The notes under the pieces are model-generated. The model was not told the DNA's origin and did no database searches. It saw nothing but the letters and a program-made list of their open reading frames with translations. A stretch of 64,000 bases of DNA from Symsagittifera roscoffensis (Eukaryota; Xenacoelomorpha; Acoela; Convolutidae). This document shows, one piece after another, positions 1 through 8,973 of the stretch (within the stretch, counting starts at the first letter, position 1; each line of letters opens with the position of its first letter). The stretch lies in contig NC_087071.1 in NCBI RefSeq assembly GCF_963678635.1, forward strand, positions 27,637,378 to 27,701,377, in the 5' to 3' direction. The position numbers and the translations under genes are program-made.

Positions 1-1373
1 TTACTCTTCCAAGAATTGTGTCCCGGGTCGTCAGAGGCTGCTAAGTGACTCACCAGTTCAGCTTTCGACTCATAAACTTACGCACAAGATGGACACCGAA
101 AATAGAAAAACCTGCGGACACGGGACAGATTCACATGCTGTGCACTAACATGCTCTTTAATTGCATCAACTCCAATAGTCAACTCTTCGCAGATCAAACA
201 TTTGAATAGATGCTGCAGCTCTTTTGCATAATCAGCAGTTACTTTTGTAGAGTGGGCATTCGCATAATGCGCTAGGACAGAAGATTCGCTTTTGAAAGCC
301 AAAGTGCAAATTGAGCACTTAAGGAAGAATTCTGGATGCTTTTTGGCTATATGGTCAACCATGACTGAAATTTTAGTGAAATTCAGCTGACAATCAATGC
401 AACGGAAGTCAGATATCTTGTTGAAATGGTGGCAACCCTTCAGATGCTTTTTGAAATCTTCAATTCGCTCAACAAACAAGCTGCACTCAGGACAAACACG
501 GCAAGAAGGGTTGACGTGCAACGATTGGTGACAGGTAAATGCACATGGATTGGTGAGGCTCGTCTTAGAACACAAAGAACAGTTTTGCTCTTCTAAAGGA
601 ACAAAAGCCTGCAAATGATCGGCGACGCTGGAGACCTTTGCTTCACACACAGGACAGAAGTCCTTCGGCAGGTTTTCGGTCCAGATCTCATTAGCTTTCA
701 TAATCTTTTTGATTTTCTCTCAAATCAACGACTCGGTTGAAGGCGCTCCTTTTTCAAGGGCATGGAACCATTCTTGGGAAACGATTGGATAATCTTCTGT
801 TTCAAGCTTGCCTACTTTTGCTTTTGAGAGTTCGAGCGGGTGTGATATTGACGACTTTACCTTCTCGCTCATCAAATGGAGATAAAAGGAATACACGGTT
901 TCTTTTTTTGCACAGGTATCGGAGCAACCACAAGAAATTTTAATCGATTTTCGCCCCAGATGCTTCTCACGTTCTTCAGTTCGGCTAAATCCCATTCGAC
1001 AAATACGACAAATGAGTCGGTCATTAGAGTCTGCAATCGCCGATATTGGCGCATCTGGGAGAAGTGTAGGGTTGTAAGAATTTGGTATGTTCACATACAG
1101 GCCAACATCAGTAGATGATCCGGCAAAAGTAAGCTTGTAGAGAGACTTGTCTGGTGAACTTGAGATTTTTTGACTGACCGGGTGTCCAGGCAGCGGAATA
1201 GCTCCTGGTGCATTTTCATTATCTTTATAACCTTTAGAAGTTGAGGGAGAACTCAAGCTTCCCTGTGTTTTTATTTGCTGTAGTTTCGAAAGCACTGCGG
1301 CCAAAGAATTCTTTTCAGTTAAATTAGAGCCCGACTGTTTTCCACCAGGAGAAGCTCCCGAGTTGTCACTCAT
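1..1373 (-). pseudogene. C2H2 zinc-finger gene (ZNF532/592/687-like) with two in-frame stops, truncated by window edge
   Basis: Read on the minus strand from ATG at 1373 (MSDNSGASPGG). The frame stays open to a TGA at 720-722, resumes without any shift to a TAA at 78-80, and is open again to the window edge. It encodes about eight Cys-x2-Cys modules (CRIC, CPVC, CSLC, CPEC, CIDC, CSIC, CLIC, CPSC), several completed by His pairs. The spacing and the FKCLIC...FRCPSC series resemble the tandem fingers of the ZNF532/592/687 family, presumably nuclear and nucleic-acid binding. The TAA sits inside the last finger at an ordinary variable position: with it counted as one residue, the C-x2-C-x3-Y-x5-L-x2-H spacing is perfect. 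No intron is needed anywhere. The frame is also open upstream of 1373 to 1505, without obvious similarity. Most likely an intronless retro-pseudogene with two nonsense mutations; stop-codon readthrough or base errors are alternatives. Confidence 0.7.
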
Positions 1374-1769
1374 AATGTTCTTAAAACAAAATCTCCCTAA
1401 AACACTTAATGTGTTCCTACAAAGTTCTTCACTTTCCTCCAGTGTTCTTCTTTTGGTTTCACTGTATTGAATGTTAGTTAGACTTTGCTGATTTAATCTA
1501 AGCATAGCAGCACATGGAAGAACATCACCAAAATTATCTTTCAGAAGGTCAAGTGAAAAAAAACACTACGTAGCGCGACGGTCCGTACACAATTTGAATA
1601 GTAAAATTATAAACAAACACATTACAAAAAAATTCAAAACTTTTTAGTCTTTTGCCTGATAATTAATAAAATTTAGCCTAATTTTCAAAACCTTGTAGCC
1701 TTAACGAAACTTATTAAATAGATGTGATAGGTTCTATGTTTAGAGATTATAGAGAGAGGTCCGTCAAGG

Positions 1770-1845
1770 GGTCTCTGGTCTAGTGAAAGCGTTCCTGTCC
1801 TGGAGAATCTCGTGGTGCGCCGCTGGACCTTCTAAGCTCGGATGC
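1770..1845 (-). repeat. tRNA-like SINE fragment (inverted partner of 3182-3250)
   Basis: The minus strand reads roughly CCGAGCTTAGAAGGTCCAGC then GGCGCACCACGAGA. It matches the plus strand at 3182-3250 with scattered mismatches. The start resembles a Pol III A-box (GAGCTCAGTAGGTCTAGCGG in the better-preserved copy). Probably the head of a tRNA-derived SINE; no complete cloverleaf was established. Confidence 0.35.
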
Positions 1846-1889
1846 GACTGTTCAATGCCTGCGTTTTATCGAGTTTATATTTTCTTGAA

Positions 1890-3019
1890 AACGTATTATT
1901 CGCTCACTAGCGTCACATTTGAGGTATTGAAGAATAGTCTCTATAGCCACTGGCTCCATCATCTAAATACCAGATGTTATTTTTCGACTCCAACTGTTTG
2001 ACTAGTGTCTAAAAAGTGTTGGGGATTCAGGATCACCTTTTGCTGAGTTCCGTCTTCTGACATTATGACAGAGCTTCCGTATTAAAGGTAACTAGGTTTA
2101 CTATACGCGCAACGGGTGTAATTAAATAATTCGGAGCGGTTTGAATAAACCTGATTCAGCATTGTTTCTCTATTAAGAGAGTTAAAGGCATTGTTAAAAT
2201 CTAGTTTTAAAAGAACAGTACATTTTGGATTGTCGCCGCGTTCATTTAGGCATCGAAACGAGTGTGCAGCTTTATCTGCTCCTCGTTTGGTACCGCATCC
2301 AAACTGTACGTTTCCGAAAAAAATTTGTCGCTCGGAGAGGGCCGCGCTTACAGCGCATTTAGATGCGATACGTCTCAGCGTGTTGCCTATGGCGATCGGT
2401 CTCAACCCTCCGTCTATCTTTATGAGGGCGATAAACTTTGCGCCAAAAAAGAATGGTCTTAGCGGTTCGGGTATTTCGCCATCTCCAATGAGGTTTATCA
2501 GCTTAGTAAGCGTTTTCAGAAAATTAAGTCCTGCACTGCCATCCGACTTACTAACAAGATCATTAAGAAATTTTCATGCTTGTGGTCTGCTCATGCTTGT
2601 GGTCTGTTTGCGCCCACTTCTTTCGGTTGCTCTAAAAAAAACAAGAACGACGTTAAAAAAATTAACCCTTTTGTAACATCTTCTACCTTGTTGACGATGT
2701 CATTTATTTTGTGCGACAGACTTTCCGGCAAGGGAACACGCGAGTCATTGGGTACTCTCTTGAGTACTCGGACATTTGAGATGGCTGTATTAGCATAATT
2801 GTCCAGCAGTAAATCATTACCAAATGTTGCTTTTTTAACAGATTCCACATCAACGCATAAAGTACACTGAAACCATTGAGTTTTCTTAGAGTTGCTAAGG
2901 GAAATATTTTCACATCTGATATGATACCAACTAGAACAACAACCACATATAATCCAGCTTATCAGTCCTGAAGGTTTTAGGCAATCTTTGCTTGTACACT
3001 CTTTGTTGTTTTTCCTCAT
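1890..3019 (-). pseudogene. Retroelement fragment: PHD finger + reverse transcriptase
   Basis: From 3019 leftwards the minus strand encodes a PHD-type C4HC3 finger (CTSKDC, CGCC, WYHIRC, WFQCTLC) and then, after frame breaks near 2590, an RT domain. Recognisable blocks are RPIAIGNTLRR, QFGCGTKRGADKA, LKLDFNNAFNSLNRE (motif A, Asp present), AYSKPSYL, GTQQ then GDPESP after a frameshift (motif B), and NIWYLDDGASG at about 1950-1985 (motif C, YLDD retained). This RT type is widespread in marine invertebrates and appears related to the C-terminal halves found at 56-64 kb. It is broken by stops and frameshifts and lacks a C-terminal half. A dead retrotransposon fragment. Confidence 0.75.
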
Positions 3020-3181
3020 CTTGACGCAGCATAAAGGTAAAAAAAGGAATTTGACTGGTTTTTAGGGGTCTGAACTATTCCATGCGAAGTAGTTAGTGGA
3101 AGTTTCATAAATCAGCAAATAAAAAAAATAAAAGACAAATAAATAAATTTATTACAAAAACCAAAAACAAGAAACAATCTC

Positions 3182-3250
3182 ACCCGAGCTCAGTAGGTCT
3201 AGCGGTGCACCACAAGACTCTTCACGCCAGTTGCAGTTTCCTACTTACTC
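3182..3250 (+). repeat. tRNA-like SINE fragment (plus copy)
   Basis: Contains GAGCTCAGTAGGTCTAGCGG, close to a Pol III A-box, followed by GTGCACCACAAGACTCTTCA. It is homologous in inverted orientation to 1770-1845, so the PHD-RT fragment lies between two oppositely oriented copies. The 3020-3181 gap and the stretch to 3390 hold no coding sequence that I can recognise. Confidence 0.35.
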
Positions 3251-3389
3251 ACAGAAAGCCTTTAGACAGACCTGTCTCTAAAATCCCTCAGAGGGCGCTT
3301 CACAAACAGGCACAAACATCAAACATAACAAATCTATTTAAGCAATTTATCACAACAATCAGGCTAGAGCTCATCTGAGTAGAGATGTT

Positions 3390-4875
3390 CTTATTGCATA
3401 TAAGAATTTTAAAATGTTAATTCAAATGTTTTTGCACATTTTGTGCATCATCACGGTTAAAAATTTCTTGACAATATTTAAAAAACGATCAAAAATCTGA
3501 AAAAATGAGAATCAAAGATGCTGCAAAATTTTTTTGACCGATCAAATTTAAACAACTGTAATACATAAAAATTTACTGCTCCAGTCGGTCATATTTGGAA
3601 ATTTGACCTTGAGCAACGTTTAGTCCTGATTTCGGGGCGAAATAGAGTTTTTCAAAAAATTGAATTGAGCCTGTCACGCTCAAGATTCTCGCGATAACTG
3701 AAAGTACGAGAAAATAAGATCAGAAGAATTTAAATACAAACGCGGGAAAATAGTCCAAAAAAATAGAAGCGAGAGTTTGCTATTCGCCATTTCGCCACAT
3801 AGTTTGAGCGAGAGTGGAGCTGTCTTAGTCTTAGCAATGGATCGAGGGTGACCGAGAACAAATAGAGAAGGAGATTGAGATGACCAGAGTGAAAGTTCAG
3901 TCGAAAGGTGGAGAGCTGAAGCTACCCAATGGTCCAAATAGAAAAATTGTGTCTTGAGTTAAAACTTGTTCATTTCAAACTTCTTGAGTTAAACTTGATT
4001 ACCGGATTAATTCTAGAGCTTTTTTATGATTTAGTTAGTCAATTCTAGAGGTCGTGCCGGTATGTAAAAACCCAATTTAAATTTCCTGAGTGTGTTTTAC
4101 CTTGTTGTGTTGAGCTAGGGAGAGTTTTAGGTTGATCCATCTGAAATGGATCAAAGGTCCACTGTCTAAAAAAAAGTAACTGTTTTTATAAGGTTCCCAC
4201 CCTGTTTTTCAATTTTTGCTTGTTTTGGGTATTTTGAGACCTGAGCATGGGGGCGTTCTTATTTTCTAGATAGGGGGGGGGGTGTGGTATTTTGCTAATA
4301 GCCTTCAAGCTGTAACACGGTTTCTAGTCTCATGTCGCAAGTGAACCGAATTGGCTCCGACCGCTTGGGGTGAAAAAACACAAGAGATAGTGTCCCTGAC
4401 TCTTGAGCCAATGGTTATAGTGCCTATTTTTCTTTAACCTCATTAGCGAATTAAGTAGGCGACTGTTACATACGTAATCATTAATGAAATTTTGCTGTAA
4501 ATTTCTGAGGTTTTTAAATTTTTTTATTGTTCGTTCTTTCATCGTTATAAAATTTCGATTAGAGAATGTTTTCCAATTCTGACATGTCACTTTCTTGAGT
4601 TTCGGCCATGTTATACATGAACTACAATTTTAGTGTTAATTCCCGGCTCCTGAATACATCACGTGTGTTAATTCTCGGTAACTCCCTCCGAATATGCGAA
4701 ACTTCTAGTGTGCGTAGCTTCTGAGTGTTGGCTGCTTGGTCTATAATCTCTGAATTCAGCTGCGCAGTACGGCCTACCTCCTTATTTCATTCTAACAAAA
4801 GTTGCCCTACTGGGGAGTCCCCTTTGCCGTGTTCATCGACCCTCAGGGCTAAATGTCGGACTGTCTCTCGTAAAA
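3390..4875 (-). mobile_element. Penelope-like element copy A, 3' part with GIY-YIG remnant and terminal repeat
   Basis: On the minus strand 4875-4720 encodes a GIY-YIG endonuclease remnant (TVRHLALRVDEHGKGDSPVGQ) similar to the better copy at 41675-42004. The rest down to 3390 is non-coding, A/T-rich element sequence. It recurs in the same orientation at 38740-39420 and inverted at 51840-52640, and starts with a repeated block carrying a GCACATTNTGTGC-like palindrome. GIY-YIG endonucleases downstream of RT are diagnostic of Penelope-like elements. The short forward frames around 3680-4590 are not conserved coding sequence. Confidence 0.7.
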
Positions 4876-5500
4876 CTATGGAAAAACTACTAAATTTGGC
4901 GGTGAGTAATGTACATTTTTAATGCACAAAAAGACGGCTTAGCAATGGGCACCTCCCTCACAGTAATAACGGCAGATTTTTGGCTCAAAGAATACGAACC
5001 TGCGTTAATGAAAGAAGTACCAAAATTGACAGTGCTAAATGAGGATGACAAGGAAGTATGCACTGGATGTCACAAAAAAGTTAAATATCGAGCTAAAGGC
5101 GTAGAAAGCAAAGCTTGCTTGAAATTATACTACTTAGAGTGTGGTGACATATCGGAATCCGAATACGCAAACATTGCTTAAACATATAAAATTGCATGAC
5201 TTGCAAAAAACAACAAGAAACAGATCGGACTGAGAATGGAGTTGAAGTTTTTCATAGATATATTGGCGAAATATCTAGAACTGCCAATGGCGACACTGTT
5301 GCAGTCCTTGAGGCTGCCACCAAGTTGCTTTCAAACTTGCAGTTAACCATAGAAGAACTTGGTAGAAACGGTAATTTGACATTTTTGGATTTAAATGTCA
5401 ACGTGGACTCAGGAAAAAAGGTCACATGTGGGTGGTACTAAAAACCCACTGATACCGGCATCATTATAAATTTCAGAGCTTGCGCACTTTAGCAATATAA
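4876..5500 (+). pseudogene. Penelope-like element copy A, inverted RT fragment with internal PHD-like finger
   Basis: The plus strand from 4876 encodes KTMEKLLNLAVSNVHF, then after a stop AQKDGLAMGTSLTVITADFWL (RT motif B), then a decayed PHD-like insert (CTGC, CLKLYYLEC, GDISESEY). After further breaks come YIGEISRT at the motif C position, TIEELG and LTFLDLNVNVDSG. This is the same order as copies B and C. It abuts the GIY-YIG remnant at 4875 in the opposite orientation, as expected for an inversion made during insertion. The expected YVDD is YIGE, so it is catalytically dead. Confidence 0.75.
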
Positions 5501-5967
5501 AAAGATTACTAAAAAGAAAACAATTTGACAAGGAAAAAAATGTTTTGGCTATTTGTTAGCCTTTCATTCATCCCTATTTAAAAAATTGATTTTTTTGATT
5601 ATTTTTGGCCTTGAATGAGTTTCAGGAAACCACATAATAATTTAAAAAATGAGAAAGTTTAAAAACATTGAACAAACAATGAGAATTCTGGGATTATCTC
5701 ATTTAAAGGAAAAAATAAACTTATAACATATTCTTATTCTAAAATTTTTGAAACCGGTTTCTCGGCCTAAGTTTTCAAAAAAAATGGGGTAAATCATGAA
5801 TATCACTTGATAAACGGATGGGCAAAACTGTCTGTTTTCCCAAAAACGAATGTTGCGTCAGTTATTCAGAGTTGATCCAAAGAGATTTGTTGTGGCTAGA
5901 AGTTTGGTTTTTTAATTTTTTTTCAATTCTGTTTTCCAAAGATTGTGAAATTATACTTCTTAAGAAA
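5501..5967. other. No gene seen
   Basis: AT-rich sequence with homopolymer runs. I see no conserved coding frame or recognisable repeat. Confidence 0.5.
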
Positions 5968-6010
5968 CCCGAATCCTAATCCTAACCCCGACCCCAACCC
6001 TACCCCTAGT
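5968..6010. repeat. Degenerate telomere-like C-rich tract
   Basis: A run of CCTAATCCTAACCCC, GACCCCAACCCTACCCC-like units resembling degenerate CCCTAA (TTAGGG) telomeric repeats. It is about 40 bp long and embedded in ordinary AT-rich DNA, so interstitial. It could equally be a local C-rich minisatellite. Confidence 0.45.
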
Positions 6011-6217
6011 CATTTTTGGAGAAGACGAACTGTGTGGCTCCGACCTTCGAGATCTCAGTTTTACTCGTCGTAAACTACCAATTTGTGATGAGTAAAAATG
6101 AGCAAAAAACCTGGTTTTAAAACCTCGATTTTGATGAGCAAGGTGTTTTAAACTGAGCAAAAAATTATTTAAATTCCATTAAAACAAGCTTTAACATGTT
6201 TCTGAGCATCTTGCTTT

Positions 6218-6280
6218 AAAAAAAAATGTTATCATACAATTTTCATATTTGAAAATTGTATGATAACCATTTTTTTTTTT
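6218..6280. repeat. Near-perfect hairpin (inverted repeat)
   Basis: Arms ATGTTATCATACAATTTTC and GAAAATTGTATGATAACCAT pair with one bulged base around a six-base loop. The outer A-run and T-run extend the stem. Possibly a small foldback element or folded transcript; no target duplication was identified. Confidence 0.7.
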
Positions 6281-6539
6281 CAAAAAAATAAAGGTAGTTA
6301 TTTTTCATCACCAGATTGTTGTATTTGTTTCAAATAGCCTGAGAAACTAGGTTGAATCTTTTTTAATGGTATTTTGAATTTGTATCAAAATTTTATGACT
6401 AGCATTTTTCCATACATTTGATGCAGGCAATTGAATGATAAGCATTTTCGGTGTGGGGAAATGTAAGATAAGTTTTTTCGGTTTATGGAGGTCAACCCGG
6501 GGTCACATTACCTTTCGAGGCCTTTTTATTGGTTTTAAT

Positions 6540-6790
6540 CGGTTTTCTTCATAAGACCGCTCAAAAACCGCTTAAAAACCGCTCAAATCTGGCTTGAAAA
6601 ACCGCTCAAAAATCACCGCAAGAAATGAGCGGTTTTTGAGCGGTTTTTCAAGCAAGATTTGAGCGGTTTGAGCGGTTTTTCCTAAAAAACCGCCCAAACC
6701 GCCCAAACCGCTCAAACCGTTCAAATCTTGCTGAAAAACCGCTCAAACCGCTCATATCTTGAGCGGTTTTTGAGCGGGATCTCGACCCGG
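6540..6790. repeat. Bidirectional array of GAGCGGTTT / AAACCGCTC units
   Basis: About 16 copies of a short unit (AAACCGCTC, variants ACCGCCC and ACCGTTC) lie within 250 bp. Roughly ten read as AAACCGCTC and six as GAGCGGTTT, arranged in alternating blocks. The whole array can therefore fold into nested hairpins, and it is markedly more GC-rich than its surroundings. It is flanked by GACCCGGG-containing sequence on both sides (about 6495 and 6785), which may mark its borders. Confidence 0.8.
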
Positions 6791-7906
6791 GTATTTAAAC
6801 AGCTTTTTTATCTTTAAATTTGAACCATCAAAATACAGAGGTGGAAAAACCAATCCCTGAGAATGAATATAGATACAAAAAGATTAAACAACAGTTGAAT
6901 ATTTTTATTCCCGTTGCGTTTTTACGGATTGCCGCAGCACATGAACAACTGAAAACCAAGCCAAAAGTTTATTGAATCACCGAGTGAACTCACTCAAGCG
7001 CCCAAAAACAGAAAGCTCTCAGCAAAAAAAAGATCAATTGGAAGCGATCCGACCCAGAAAATTAAAAATGTCTATAATAACGAGTTGCAGAAATATCGAG
7101 TTGAAGTGATTTTTGCCCCCAGATTATCATAAAATTCGGAGAGAACTACTTAATGCCCATCTTTTTTCTGCTACCATTTTATGCTGTTGGGTTCATCATA
7201 AGAATTTGAGAACAGACGGTCGCTCATGTTTGTTACACAACGACCAAATAATGCTGGCTCTCCGTTCAATTCAAGGCTTGTCTTGTTTGTAACTTTGTTA
7301 AAACTTTCTCGTGGATAGATTTTACAGAACATCACCATGTCCATATATCGAACCTCTTTTTATATTCGCATTGAACGATTAACAATAATTATTGTTTCGT
7401 AGAGCCTTCTTTCCGAAAAAAAAACGAAATGCAATATAACCATTTTTTTCGAAATCATCAGTGTTCAGTTTTCATTAAGTTAAGGACATCGTTTAGCCCC
7501 AAATTATTTTTCATCGGATTATGAAATACTCCTGATAAGCGCTTTGAAATTTTCACTACAATATACAAATCAACTTGTGTGTAACTTTCATTGTGGCCAA
7601 GCTTGGTATAAAAAAATTTAAACTATCGGGTAATATGTACTCTCCAACATAGGCCCTAAGTTCCAGCATTTGGCCAAAAACGTTTCATTTTGCCTTTTTG
7701 GCTACCTGGGCTGGTAGAGTATGTTCAACCAATTGCTAGGCTCCAAGTTTTGTCGCAGAGTTTTTGTATTATACCCAAAAAAGCGCGACTCGTCGAATTA
7801 TGTAAAATTATTTCGGATAAGATAAATTGGTATTAGCTTGTGAAACCTCTAGTATTGTCAGAGTATTTTGCAAACGACTAACATCTGTGGAAGTTGGCAT
7901 GCCTTC
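6791..7906. other. No gene seen
   Basis: About 1.1 kb of AT-rich non-coding sequence before the gypsy insertion. I see no coding frame or repeat copy. Its last five bases (CCTTC) form the target-site duplication of the gypsy element. Confidence 0.5.
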
Positions 7907-8232
7907 TGTTAAAAAATTATGATACCACTCGTAGTTGTATAGGAGTGTACTTAAGCTAAGAATAGATTAAGATTACGGATGATTAAGATTCCTACTAAAA
8001 ACAGTAGGCTTTTATTTAAGACTAAATAAAAGACGGTGATGCTAACTAAAGTAAGAGAGGTTTAAAAGATTGAATTGGTTTCGGTTTGTTTGTTACGTAT
8101 CATAAAAGATAGTGGCCAATTCCGAGTCTACCAAAAGCCGTTGCGCTTTTGGCAGGTGTATAAATTAACAACTTAAAGGTCAACGATCAGTAAAGATCAG
8201 AGGTTAAATGAACAAACAATAATACTTTTACA
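7907..8232 (-). repeat. Gypsy element 1, 3' LTR
   Basis: Left copy of the 326-bp LTR. In element orientation it starts TGTAAAAG and ends AACA. The adjacent 8233-8242 is purine-rich on the element strand (TCGCGGGGAA), the likely plus-strand priming tract. Confidence 0.93.
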
Positions 8233-8973
8233 TTCCCCGCGAAAATTTATCTATAATCTATCCCTTTCGCCTCACAAGAGGAGAACAAAACAAAAGTAAA
8301 TAATCGCTAGAATGAATGACTAAGTAGGCGCATTGACTAGGACCCCCGATAGTGGATCTAGAACAGTAGGAACACAGACTTGGTAAAGCACCGAGGACCA
8401 AGAAAGCGTATTGATACTAAGTAAATTTACACGGTTGTCAGGTCGAAAGAGCGGGTGTACGGTACGGAAAAGACCGATGAACGGACCCGGTGGGCCGGAA
8501 AGCATGTTCTTCAGCAATAACAAAAATTCAAAAACAAACCACCTTAGATCGAATAGTATGTTCTCGTCGGGTGAAATAAATATAGACTGGTTACTATGGG
8601 CGAGCAAGAAACTGGAATAGCACCAGGGTAAATTGAGCAGTAAGGTAGGCAGCGAGTTATCCTTAGAATAGTCAAAATAAGTGGGTAATACTAGGATGGA
8701 TAAATCTAATGGTTATCCGGTGGTAGCGCCCAATGGGTGAAGAGAATTTTGCCGACATTTTGGCGAATTATATGGCTAAAGCAAGGTTACAAGTGTGACC
8801 AATCAACTTATTAGCTTAATATGACAGCACTGAAAGTTTGTATGACTCTATAGCAATGGAATGTTAATAGCATTCGGCAATACACAAGATACTAAAGATA
8901 CTAAAAGTTTTGTAAAGAAGTTTTTGAGAGTTCATGAACGTTTATGATAACATCTGGATTGGAGCTCCTACAT

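Noticed and set aside
66-84. GTAAGT at the TAA stop as a real splice donor in the zinc-finger gene
   Set aside because: The finger continues in the same frame directly after the stop, so no intron is needed; a cryptic donor cannot be excluded.
5968-6010. True chromosome end
   Set aside because: Only about 40 bp, degenerate, and followed by 58 kb of sequence.
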